The translations under genes and the position numbers were made by a program. Positions 35,059 to 42,377 of a DNA stretch of 64,000 bases are shown here, in pieces. The DNA is taken from positions 153,660-217,659 of the forward strand of contig CAKKQC010000040.1 in NCBI GenBank assembly GCA_919901855.1. Direction: 5' to 3'. The stretch's first letter is position 1, and each line of letters begins with the position of its first letter. A model generated the notes under the pieces. That model was given only the letters and a program-made list of their open reading frames with translations. It did no database searches and had not been told where the DNA came from. Source of the stretch: a bacterium (lineage in GTDB: Bacteria; Oederibacteriota; CAKKQC01).

Positions 35059-35081
35059 GGGCCTGGGGCGGCGATCGGACG

Positions 35082-35087
35082 TATAAT
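35082..35087 (+). promoter_or_regulatory. Perfect -10 box (TATAAT) before the Nramp gene
   Basis: A perfect TATAAT lies 24-29 nt after the stop of the giant gene and 16 nt before the GTG start of the transporter gene, giving a leader of about 10 nt. No good -35 box is seen 17 nt upstream. An 8-bp inverted repeat (ggggcctg at 35058-35065, caggcccc at 35108-35115) encloses the box and the start codon. Confidence 0.5.
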
Positions 35088-35103
35088 ATGCCACGGTGAT
35101 GAT

Positions 35104-36513
35104 GTGACAGGCCCCCGGCAGCGCGCCGAATCCGCGGGACCCGCGGGCGGCACACGTCACCCCTCCCTCGAAGGCCTCCATGGAACGGTCGGAGTGCCCG
35201 GGACGAAGTCCGGATTCTGGCGGCAATGGCGCGCCTTCGTCGGCCCGGCTCTCCTGGTCAGCGTGGGCTACATGGACCCCGGCAACTGGGGCACCGACCT
35301 GCAGGCGGGTGCCAGGTACAAGTACGGACTCCTGTGGGTGGTCGCGCTCGCTAGCACCATGGCCATCTTCCTCCAGGTGATGTCCGCCCGGCTCGGCATC
35401 GTCACGGGGAGGGACCTGGCCCAGTGCTGTCATGACTGGTATCCGCGCTGGACCCGGTGGCCCAACTGGCTCCTGTGCGAGTTCGCGATCTGCGCGACCG
35501 ATCTGGCCGAGGTGCTGGGGAGCGCGGTCGCCATCAACCTGCTTTTCCACATCCCCCTCTTCTGGGCGGTCCTTATCACGGGGCTGGACGTGCTCGTCAT
35601 TCTCGCGTTGCAGGGGTACGGCATGCGGATGATCGAGAGCGTGGTGCTGGTGCTGGTCGCGACGATATGCGGGTGCTACTTCATCGAGCTCTTCGTCATT
35701 CCCCAGACGCGCCCCGATGCGGTCGAGATGGCCCGGGCCCTGGCCCATCCGCGCCTGTGGGAAGCGGGGATGCTCTACACGGCCATCGGGATCATCGGGG
35801 CCACGGTCATGCCGCATAATCTCTACCTGCACTCGGCCCTCGTCCAGAGCCGCAGGTTGCAGGGGGACGAGGATTCCGTCCGGCAGGCCATCCGGTTCAA
35901 CACCATCGATACGACCATCGCCCTCGTGGTCGCCTTCCTGATAAACGCGGCCATCCTGGTGCTGGCCGCGACCGTGTTCTTCGGTCGAGAGTCCGTCGTG
36001 ATCGCGGGTGGCGCGGTGGTCCGGTTCGAGGCCGACAGCGACTGGATCAGGATCGCGTACCTGACGCTCGCCCCCCTGCTCGGGACGGCGGCGGCCAGCA
36101 TCCTGTTCGCGGTCGCGCTGCTCGCGAGCGGCCAGAGCAGCACGATCACGGGGACCCTGGCCGGGCAGGTCGTGATGGAGGGCTTCATGGAGTGGAGACT
36201 CCGGCCGTGGGTGCGCCGGCTGGTCACGCGCCTCCTTGCGATCGTGCCCGCGATCTTCGTGGTCGGCATTCGGGGGGAGGGCAGCGTCACGGACCTGCTG
36301 ACGCTGAGCCAGGTGATTCTGGCCCTCCAGTTGCCGTTCGCCGTGTTCCCCCTGCTTCACTTCACCAGTTCGGGCCGGCGAATGGGCGTCTGGAAGAACG
36401 GATGGATATTGCTGGCGGCCGGGTGGGCGAGCGCTCTGCTGATCGCGACCATGGATGTGGTCGGACTTCCGGGCCTCTTGAGCGCCGCCTGGCAAATCGT
36501 GACCGGGCCCTGA
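35104..36513 (+). CDS. mntH: Nramp-family divalent metal (Mn/Fe) transporter
   Basis: A polytopic inner-membrane protein of 469 aa. Proton-coupled uptake of Mn2+ or Fe2+ is the known role of the family. The TM1 metal-binding signature DPGNW (in VGYMDPGNWGTDLQAG) and the TM6 signature GATVMPHNLYLHS, including the metal-coordinating methionine, are both present, which supports a functional transporter. The GTG at 35104 is the first usable in-frame start after a TGA at 35098-35100; it leaves an N-terminal tail of about 35 residues before the conserved FWRQWRAFVGPALL, so a later start is possible. A universal stress protein gene follows after 29 nt, probably in the same transcript. No Fur or MntR box was recognised. 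Confidence 0.93.
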   Translation: MTGPRQRAESAGPAGGTRHPSLEGLHGTVGVPGTKSGFWRQWRAFVGPALLVSVGYMDPGNWGTDLQAGARYKYGLLWVVALASTMAIFLQVMSARLGIVTGRDLAQCCHDWYPRWTRWPNWLLCEFAICATDLAEVLGSAVAINLLFHIPLFWAVLITGLDVLVILALQGYGMRMIESVVLVLVATICGCYFIELFVIPQTRPDAVEMARALAHPRLWEAGMLYTAIGIIGATVMPHNLYLHSALVQSRRLQGDEDSVRQAIRFNTIDTTIALVVAFLINAAILVLAATVFFGRESVVIAGGAVVRFEADSDWIRIAYLTLAPLLGTAAASILFAVALLASGQSSTITGTLAGQVVMEGFMEWRLRPWVRRLVTRLLAIVPAIFVVGIRGEGSVTDLLTLSQVILALQLPFAVFPLLHFTSSGRRMGVWKNGWILLAAGWASALLIATMDVVGLPGLLSAAWQIVTGP

Positions 36514-36542
36514 TGGTGGGGCTCCGGGGGAGAGGACAAGGC

Positions 36543-36959
36543 ATGTACGGGAACATCCTGGTGACGCTGGACTGCACGCCGACTGATCGGGCGATAATCC
36601 GTCACGTGAAGAGACTGGGGAGGCGAATGCGCAGCCGGTTCGTCCTCATGCACGTGGCGGACGGGTGGGCGGCGCGGGCCTTCGGGGCCAACGCGGTCAG
36701 TGCCGAGATCAGGCGGGACACGGCCTATCTGTCGCGGGTGCGCGCCGAGTTCCGGTCCGCGGGGCTCAGGGCCGAGACGATCCTCGCCTACGGCGATCCG
36801 GCGGACGAGATCGTGAAATGGGTAAAGGGCCACCGTTGCGACCTCGTCGCGATGAGCACGCACGGGCACGAGTTCATTGCGGACCTCGTGCTCGGCTCCA
36901 CCGCGAACCAGGTGCGCCACCGCATCAGCGTGCCGCTGCTGCTCCTCCTGGGGCGCTGA
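36543..36959 (+). CDS. Universal stress protein (UspA family)
   Basis: A single-domain UspA-type protein of 138 aa. The N-terminus MYGNILVTLDCTPTDRAIIRHV matches the family's first strand and helix, and the C-terminal STHGHEFIADLVLGSTANQV corresponds to the ATP-binding G-2x-G-9x-G(S/T) loop, with the first glycine replaced by serine. The ATG at 36543 has a purine-rich Shine-Dalgarno (gggggagaggac) just upstream. It sits directly behind the Nramp transporter, so it is likely cotranscribed and may respond to metal or oxidative stress; the link is inferred from position only. Confidence 0.9.
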   Translation: MYGNILVTLDCTPTDRAIIRHVKRLGRRMRSRFVLMHVADGWAARAFGANAVSAEIRRDTAYLSRVRAEFRSAGLRAETILAYGDPADEIVKWVKGHRCDLVAMSTHGHEFIADLVLGSTANQVRHRISVPLLLLLGR

Positions 36960-36961
36960 AT

Positions 36962-36974
36962 CCCGCCGAGCGGG
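36962..36974 (+). terminator. Weak GC hairpin after the universal stress protein gene
   Basis: cccgc (36962-36966) pairs with gcggg (36970-36974) around a 3-nt loop, beginning 3 nt after the stop codon. There is no T-tract, so intrinsic termination is doubtful. Confidence 0.25.
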
Positions 36975-37027
36975 GGAACGCGATCGGGCCGTATGGGCGT
37001 CCGGGGGTGTCGAATCCGGGTTGAAAT

Positions 37028-37063
37028 ATGTCAGAAACTGCCACTTTCGACTGACAGTTGTCA
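37028..37063. promoter_or_regulatory. Candidate operator with TGTCA half-sites
   Basis: In the comparatively AT-rich gap 36960-37144, tgaca (37052-37056) and tgtca (37059-37063) form a perfect 5-2-5 palindrome. A further tgtca lies at 37028-37032, and a CACTTTC direct repeat recurs at 20-nt spacing (37042 and 37062). The arrangement looks like binding sites for a dimeric regulator upstream of the sigma-like gene. Confidence 0.35.
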
Positions 37064-37105
37064 CTTTCCCTTCGGTTATTCCATTGCCCTGTCATGAACC
37101 CGTCT

Positions 37106-37121
37106 TGGCATGGAGCATGCA
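37106..37121 (+). promoter_or_regulatory. Possible sigma-54-type -24/-12 promoter
   Basis: TGGCAT-N5-ATGCA matches the TGGCAC-N5-TTGCA consensus at all but two positions, with the GG and GC dinucleotides at the required 12-nt spacing. The predicted start of transcription (about 37133) leaves room for the GGAAGA (37135-37140) ahead of the ATG at 37145. No sigma-54 activator is in the window. Confidence 0.3.
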
Positions 37122-37144
37122 CTTCTTGTTATGTGGAAGACAAG

Positions 37145-37477
37145 ATGGGACCTGAACCGATCGACGCGTATCTGAGTTCTGTCCGGGAGATTCCGGAACT
37201 GGCACCGGATGATGCCCGGTCGCTGGGCTGGCTGTCATGGTCGGGCGACTGGGCTGCCCGCCAGGAGCTCATCGAGAGGCATCTCTGGCTCGTGGTCGAA
37301 ATGGCCGAGCGTTTGCGCCCTGGAGGCTCTGCACAGGCGGACTTGATCGTGGATGGGAATGTCGCGTTGGTACGGGCGGCCGAAGTCTACCGTCCCTGGC
37401 AGGACGGCGAGTTCGGCGCCTACGCGGAGGAGTATCTCCTTCGCGAGATTGGAAAGGAGGTGCTCCCGGCGGCCTGA
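37145..37477 (+). CDS. Small sigma-70-like protein (regions 1.2 to ~2.2 only)
   Basis: The protein has 110 aa and aligns by eye with the front of a primary-type sigma factor: region 1.2 (EPIDAYLSSVREIPELAPDDA for DPV..YL.EIG..PLLT.EEE), region 2.1 (RQELIERHLWLVVEMAERL) and region 2.2 (ADLIVDGNVALVRAAEVYRP for LDLIQEGNLGLMRAVEKFDP). It then ends. Where sigma factors have the aromatic melting and -10 recognition segment (YA.WWIRQA), this one has YAEEYLLREIGKEV with both tryptophans gone, and regions 3 and 4 are absent. It could bind core RNA polymerase yet not read promoters, or be a decayed sigma gene. Neither downstream frame up to 37610 continues the sigma alignment, arguing against a simple frameshift. 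The ATG at 37145 has GGAAGA upstream; an in-frame upstream start at 37058 cannot be excluded. Confidence 0.7.
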   Translation: MGPEPIDAYLSSVREIPELAPDDARSLGWLSWSGDWAARQELIERHLWLVVEMAERLRPGGSAQADLIVDGNVALVRAAEVYRPWQDGEFGAYAEEYLLREIGKEVLPAA

Positions 37478-37610
37478 CAAACGAGAATCCGGGGGGAAGG
37501 CGGCGGCGGAACTGGCACAAGCCCTCCCTAAAGGCAGTTCGGCTCCAAGATCGAGCCGTCCGCCTCTCCCTCCGGGTCTTCGTCAGGTTGAAAAGGGAGC
37601 TTGGCTCGCA

Positions 37611-39626
37611 ATGAGCACAGCACACGGGGGCCGGCCCCGCGCCATCCTGGCGCTGGCGGCCGGCCTCCTCATCTCTCCGCTCCTCGCCGGGGCCGGCCAG
37701 ACGGCGTCTGCGCCGCAGGCGCCGGCGGGAGTCGCCGCGTCCACACGCGCCGGGTTCGTGCTGGTGACGTGGAATCCGGCGGCGCAGCCCGACGAGGTCG
37801 AGGGGTACCACGTGTACCGGTCGATGTCGGCGGGCGGGCCGTACGCGCTCGTGGCGACCGCTCCGTGCCTGCCGGCCTGCGAGTACCGGGACGCTACGGT
37901 CCCGAACGGCACCCGGTGCTTCTTCGTCGTCCGCGTCTTCGGCCGGGACGGCAAGGAGGGGCCGTCGTCGGCGGAGGTCAACGCCGTCGGAGACACCGTG
38001 GCGCCGAGCGCGTCCCTGCGCCTGCCCGGGCCGAGCCCCCGATTCAGCGGACGCGGGCCGGCGGACATCGCGGGCCCCGCGGTCGATGCGGGGTCGGGGG
38101 TGGCGACCGTGCGAGTGGCCCTCCGGCGCAACGATACGGGGGAGTGGTGGGGCGGGAGCCGCTGGGAATCCGGCGCGAAGCCCGTCTACCTGCCTGCCGT
38201 CCTCTCGGGCAAGGGACCGGCGGTGAAGTGGTCCTTCGACACGTCGAAGGTGGAGTGGTCGCAGGGCACCGCCTATGCGGTCCGGATCGCCGTACGCGAC
38301 CTGGCGGGATTCGAGCTGGACCCCTCGGACTCGGCCTCCCTGTTCGTCGACGCTCCCGCGATCCTGACCGCGAGCGTCGCCGCCGCTCCGGGGGTCGTGA
38401 CGGCGGGGCAGATTGTCCACGTGACGCTGCTGGTGGCGAATACGGGCGGGAGCGAGGCGTCCGCTGTGACGCCGGACGCGCCCGTCGCCACCGGAAGCGC
38501 CGGGGCCTCGATGCTCTCGGCGCCGGCCGCGGGTCCGGTGCGCTCGCTGGCCCCCGGGGAATTCGCCACGTTCTCGTGGACGTTCTCCGCGTCGGGGTCC
38601 GGCGCGATCGTCTTCCGGTCGGGATGCCGGGGCGTCGACGCGCCGAGCGGCGGGCCGGCGACCGTCGTGCCCGGTGTCTCGAACGACATCATGGTGCGCC
38701 TGCCGGCGCGGCTCGATGTGGCCGTCACGCCGTTCCCGGCGAACGTGCGGCAGGGCATGGCGATGTCGGTCCGGATGCGGATCACGAACGCGGGCCAGGC
38801 GGACTGCCAGGTGACCACGATCTCGCTGGGGGCGGGGTCGCGCGGGCTCATCGGGACGCTGCGGGGGCCCGATCCCCAGCCGCCGTTCCGGCTCAAGGGC
38901 GGCGAGAGCCGCGAGGTGGCCTGGACGGCTTCGGCGACCGGCGCGGGTGCCGTCGCGTTCACGGGCGTGGTGTCGGGATTCGACGAGAGTTCGGGCGAAA
39001 TCGTGGACTCCGCCCCGGCCGTCTCGACTCCCGTAGGCGTGGCTTCGGCGCCCGCGACCCTCCAGCTTGCGGCGAACGCCGAGAGTGCGGTGACCGGGAC
39101 CGCCGTGGGGATCACGGCGACGGTGCGGGACATCCAGGGGATCCCGGTGCCGGGGGTCCGCGTGGCCTTCGGGATACTGGCGGGGCGGGGCCGGGTGGAT
39201 CCGCCGTTCGCGATCTCGGACGAGCACGGGGTGGCGGAGGGGAAGATCACGATGGGCACGGACCCGGGTATGGTCACCGTCGAGAGCCAGGCGGGGGCGG
39301 TCCTGTCGTCCCTGTCGGTCGAGAGCATCCTGCCCGGCGGCGTCGCCCAGATCCTGTCGCGCAGCTTCATCGATCCGTCCCGCGGAGAGAAGGTCGATGT
39401 GAAGGTGCACCTGCCCCGGGCGGTCCGGGTGCGGGTACGCGTGTTCAACATGAGTGGCGAGCTGATCACGACCCTGGCCGACCGCGATGCCTCGGCGGGG
39501 GACGCGACCTTCGCGTGGGACGGTCGGGGCGCGGCCGGCGGGCCGGTGGCGAACGGCGTCTACTTCATCTCGCTCCAGGCCGGGTCGGATCTTCAGAGCC
39601 GGCGCATCAGCGTGCTGAAGCGATGA
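37611..39626 (+). CDS. Secreted modular protein with Fn3, CARDB, Big_1 and FlgD-like C-terminus
   Basis: A protein of 671 aa. The ATG at 37611 gives a clear signal peptide (RAILALAAGLLISPLLAGAG, cleavage near GAGQTASA). Longer in-frame starts upstream add only a low-complexity arginine-rich stretch. Domains: Fn3 (about 35-125, GYHVYRSMSAGGPY), an Ig-like domain (about 125-245), two CARDB-like modules (about 245-480), a Big_1-type Ig domain (about 480-580; VPGVRVAFGILAGRG) and a linker plus FlgD-like Ig domain (about 585-671; SRSFIDPSRGEKV, VRVRVFNMSGELI, WDGRGAAGGPVANGVYFI). It is a short paralogue of the two large surface proteins at 1-35058, sharing the same C-terminal cassette. Location is probably the cell surface; partner unknown. 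Confidence 0.85.
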   Translation: MSTAHGGRPRAILALAAGLLISPLLAGAGQTASAPQAPAGVAASTRAGFVLVTWNPAAQPDEVEGYHVYRSMSAGGPYALVATAPCLPACEYRDATVPNGTRCFFVVRVFGRDGKEGPSSAEVNAVGDTVAPSASLRLPGPSPRFSGRGPADIAGPAVDAGSGVATVRVALRRNDTGEWWGGSRWESGAKPVYLPAVLSGKGPAVKWSFDTSKVEWSQGTAYAVRIAVRDLAGFELDPSDSASLFVDAPAILTASVAAAPGVVTAGQIVHVTLLVANTGGSEASAVTPDAPVATGSAGASMLSAPAAGPVRSLAPGEFATFSWTFSASGSGAIVFRSGCRGVDAPSGGPATVVPGVSNDIMVRLPARLDVAVTPFPANVRQGMAMSVRMRITNAGQADCQVTTISLGAGSRGLIGTLRGPDPQPPFRLKGGESREVAWTASATGAGAVAFTGVVSGFDESSGEIVDSAPAVSTPVGVASAPATLQLAANAESAVTGTAVGITATVRDIQGIPVPGVRVAFGILAGRGRVDPPFAISDEHGVAEGKITMGTDPGMVTVESQAGAVLSSLSVESILPGGVAQILSRSFIDPSRGEKVDVKVHLPRAVRVRVRVFNMSGELITTLADRDASAGDATFAWDGRGAAGGPVANGVYFISLQAGSDLQSRRISVLKR

Positions 39627-39694
39627 ATGCCCAGAGGGCCGACACCGCGGGATCGAGATCGGGGCCGCCGGGTGGCGGCGAGGGGAGGTGGATC

Positions 39695-39856
39695 ATGGCA
39701 CCAACGAGCCTGGTCGAACTGCCGGATGTGCTGACTACCGGCTGCGACGAGGGGGTCGAGTTCGTGTTCCTCGAAGGGGATGGGGACACGAAGGAGGAGA
39801 CCCGGAACGACGACGGGGGAAGGATTGCGGGGCAAGGGGAAGGGATGCTAAGATAG
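39695..39856 (+). CDS. Possible small acidic protein (53 aa), uncertain
   Basis: A short frame (MAPTSLVELPDVLTTGCDEG...) with a strong Shine-Dalgarno (gaggggagg, 6 nt before the ATG at 39695). The same frame also has an ATG at 39623 that overlaps the stop of the upstream surface-protein gene, which would give 77 aa. The composition is rich in Glu, Asp and Gly and matches no family I know. It ends inside the candidate trp promoter. It may be a real small gene or chance. Confidence 0.25.
   Translation: MAPTSLVELPDVLTTGCDEGVEFVFLEGDGDTKEETRNDDGGRIAGQGEGMLR
39825..39854 (+). promoter_or_regulatory. Candidate promoter of the trp genes
   Basis: TTGCGG (39825-39830) is separated by 18 nt from TAAGAT (39849-39854), which is preceded by TGC, making an extended -10. 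This leaves a leader of about 60 nt before the TTG start of trpD. In that leader gcgaacct occurs twice (39856-39863 and 39894-39901). No tryptophan-rich leader peptide, attenuator hairpin or T-box was recognised. Confidence 0.4.
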
Positions 39857-39924
39857 CGAACCTTGACCAGACGACTTGACAGTCCGCCAAGTTGCGAACC
39901 TGCCCGGTAGGCTGAGGTATTCCG

Positions 39925-40935
39925 TTGATCCAGGAAGCCATCCGTATCCTCGTCGAAGGCAAGCCCCTGACCGCGGCCCAGTCCGAGGCCGCCATGGGGG
40001 AGATCATGGATGGGACCGTCACACCCGCCCAGATCGCAGGGCTGGCGGTGGCGTTGCGAATGCGGGGGGAGACCGTCGACGAGGTGGCCGGTTTCGCCCG
40101 GGCGATGCGCCGGCGGGCGGCAAAGATAGCTGCCCCGAAGGGCGTGATCGCCGACACGTGCGGCACCGGCGGGGACGGAATGCACACGCTCAACATCTCC
40201 ACCGCGGCCGCCCTGGTGGCGGCCGGGGCCGGGGTGACCATGGCGAAGCACGGCAACCGCGCCATGTCGAGCCGTTGCGGGAGCGCGGACGTGCTGGGCG
40301 CGCTCGGGGTCAAGGTCGACGCGGACCCGTCCGCGGTCGAGCGTTGCCTGCTCGAGGCGGGCGTCGCCTTCTGCTTCGCCCAGGTGTTCCATCCCGCGAT
40401 GAAGCACGCCGGCCCCCCGCGCCGCGAGCTGGGGGTCCGCACGATATTCAACCTGCTGGGGCCGCTCACGAACCCGGCCGGGGCGTCGGCCCAGCTTATC
40501 GGCGTCGCGGCCGGGGAACTGCTCGCGCTCGAGGCGGGCGCCCTCGCCGCGCTCGGCACCGGCCATTCGCTCGTCGTGCACGGGCGGGACGGCATCGACG
40601 AGCTGACGACCACCGCGCCGACCAAGGCGATCGAGGTGCGAGGTCATCGCGTCGTGCGCCGGCTGACGCTGGATGCCCGCGTGTTCGGTTTCCGCCGCGT
40701 CAGGATCAGCGATCTCGCGGGGGGATCCCCGGAGGAGAACGCGGCCGCCATCACGGGGGTTCTCGAGGGGCAGAAGGGCGCCTTCCGGGATGTGACCATC
40801 TATAACGCGGGTTTCGTATGCTGGCTCGCGGGGCTGGCTCGCACCCCCAGGCTCGGGATGGAAGCCGCCAGGAAATCGATCGATGCGGGGGCTGCCAGGG
40901 CCAAGCTCCGGCAGCTTCAGGAGGCGACGCGATGA
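39925..40935 (+). CDS. trpD: Anthranilate phosphoribosyltransferase
   Basis: Transfers phosphoribose from PRPP to anthranilate in tryptophan synthesis (cytoplasm). The 336-aa length is typical. The PRPP and anthranilate site motifs are intact: DTCGTGGDGMHTLNIST and KHGNRAMSSRCGSADVLGALG. The TTG at 39925 places MIQEAIRILVEGKPLT at the N-terminus, the usual start of the family. It is the first gene of a tight block with trpC, trpF, trpB and trpA; its stop overlaps the trpC start by 4 nt (ATGA). The preceding enzyme genes trpE and trpG are not in the window. Confidence 0.97.
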   Translation: MIQEAIRILVEGKPLTAAQSEAAMGEIMDGTVTPAQIAGLAVALRMRGETVDEVAGFARAMRRRAAKIAAPKGVIADTCGTGGDGMHTLNISTAAALVAAGAGVTMAKHGNRAMSSRCGSADVLGALGVKVDADPSAVERCLLEAGVAFCFAQVFHPAMKHAGPPRRELGVRTIFNLLGPLTNPAGASAQLIGVAAGELLALEAGALAALGTGHSLVVHGRDGIDELTTTAPTKAIEVRGHRVVRRLTLDARVFGFRRVRISDLAGGSPEENAAAITGVLEGQKGAFRDVTIYNAGFVCWLAGLARTPRLGMEAARKSIDAGAARAKLRQLQEATR

Positions 40936-41726
40936 AACAGTCATCGATGCTCAAACGGATCCTGTCGGTGAAGCGCGGCGAGGTGGCTCGGGCGAAGAAG
41001 GGCATGCCCCAGGGCGGGGTGGTGGAGGCGCTGGCCAGCGCTCCGCCGACCCGGGCCTTTCGCGAGGCGATCCTGCGCCGCCGCCCCTACGAGATCCATA
41101 TCATCGGCGAGATCAAGAAGGCGTCCCCCTCGAAAGGCGTTTTCCGGGCGAAGGTGGACATCGCCGGGACGGCGCGGGAGTTCGAGGATGCCGGGGTCTC
41201 CGCCTTGTCCGTCCTGACCGACGAGAAGTTCTTCCAGGGATCGCTCGAGAACCTCCGGCTCGTCAAGGGCGCATCCAGCCTGCCCGTCCTGCGCAAGGAC
41301 TTCATCGTCGACGAGTACCAGCTTTACCAATCCCGGCTTTCGGGGGCGGACGCGGTCCTCCTGATCGTCCGGCTCCTGCCCCAGCGCAAACTCAAGGAGT
41401 TCGTGACCCTCGCGCGCAATCTTTCGCTCGGGGCGCTCGTCGAGGTGCACACGTCAGCCGAGCTCAAGCGCGCGCTGGACGCGGGCGCGGACATGATCGG
41501 CGTGAACACGCGGGACCTCTCCACCTTCAAGACCGACTTCGCGGTCGCGAAGGAGTTGCGCCCCAGGATCCCGCCGGACCGGGCGGCCGTCTGCGCTAGC
41601 GGGATCGACAGTCCGCGCCAGATTGAGGTCCTGCGGACCCTGCGTTACGACGCGGTGCTCATCGGGGAGGCCCTCATGCGCACGCGGAAGCCGGCCCAGT
41701 TCGTGCACGAGCTCCTGCACACCTAG
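40932..41726 (+). CDS. trpC: Indole-3-glycerol-phosphate synthase
   Basis: Closes the ring of CdRP to indole-3-glycerol phosphate. A 264-aa single-domain (beta/alpha)8 protein with the catalytic-lysine segment EIKKASPSKG, the LRKDFIVDEYQLYQSR segment, GVNTRDLSTFKTD and the phosphate-binding ASGI near the C-terminus. It is not fused to trpF. The ATG at 40932 overlaps the trpD stop; trpF follows after 36 nt. Confidence 0.97.
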   Translation: MKQSSMLKRILSVKRGEVARAKKGMPQGGVVEALASAPPTRAFREAILRRRPYEIHIIGEIKKASPSKGVFRAKVDIAGTAREFEDAGVSALSVLTDEKFFQGSLENLRLVKGASSLPVLRKDFIVDEYQLYQSRLSGADAVLLIVRLLPQRKLKEFVTLARNLSLGALVEVHTSAELKRALDAGADMIGVNTRDLSTFKTDFAVAKELRPRIPPDRAAVCASGIDSPRQIEVLRTLRYDAVLIGEALMRTRKPAQFVHELLHT

Positions 41727-41762
41727 AGACGGCGTGGACGCCGGGAAGGTTCCGGTGACGGC

Positions 41763-42377
41763 ATGGTAAGGGTGAAGATCTGCGGAATCACGAACCGCGT
41801 CGACGCGTGGCGGGCCCTGGACGCCGGCGCGGACGCGCTTGGGTTCAACTTTCACCGTCCGAGCCCGCGGTACGTGACCCCGGCGGCGGCGCGGGCGATC
41901 GTGCGAAGCCTCCCGCCCCTCGTGGCGGCCGTGGGCGTCTGCGTGGGCGGAACGTCGCGCGATCTGCGGGCGTTGGCCGCCGGGAGCGGCGTGGGCGTGC
42001 TCCAGGTCCATCCACCATTCGCTTCGCGACTGGTGCCTGCCCTGCGGCCGTTCCCGGTGATCCAGGCCGTTCAGGTCCGAGTCCGGGCCGACCTGCGGGG
42101 CCTGCGGGGGTCGGGGGCCGCCCTCTTCCTGCTCGATGCCTACGACCCGGTTCTTTCGGGTGGCACCGGGCGCCGGCTGGATCCACGTGTCCTCGCCGGG
42201 GCCCGGCTGCCCGCGCCGTTCCTGCTGGCCGGGGGTCTCACGGCGGGGAACGTCGCCGCGGCGATCCGGCGCGTCCGCCCCTACGGGGTGGATGTCAGCA
42301 GCGGCGTGGAGCGCGCGCCCGGGCGCAAGGACCCCGGCAAGATGATCCGGTTCGTGCGGGCGGCCAAGTGCGCATGA
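41763..42377 (+). CDS. trpF: Phosphoribosylanthranilate isomerase
   Basis: Amadori rearrangement of PRA to CdRP. The protein has 204 aa. The general base Cys7 (VKICGIT) and general acid Asp125 (LLDAYDP) are both present, as is the QVHP strand. The 4-nt overlap of its stop with the trpB start (ATGA) indicates translational coupling. Confidence 0.96.
   Translation: MVRVKICGITNRVDAWRALDAGADALGFNFHRPSPRYVTPAAARAIVRSLPPLVAAVGVCVGGTSRDLRALAAGSGVGVLQVHPPFASRLVPALRPFPVIQAVQVRVRADLRGLRGSGAALFLLDAYDPVLSGGTGRRLDPRVLAGARLPAPFLLAGGLTAGNVAAAIRRVRPYGVDVSSGVERAPGRKDPGKMIRFVRAAKCA

Noticed and set aside
37478..37610. Frameshifted remainder of a full-length sigma factor downstream of the mini-sigma gene
   Set aside because: None of the forward frames in this gap resembles sigma regions 2.4, 3 or 4.
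39855..39924. Tryptophan attenuator or T-box before trpD
   Set aside because: There is no run of Trp codons, no terminator/antiterminator pair and no T-box core sequence.
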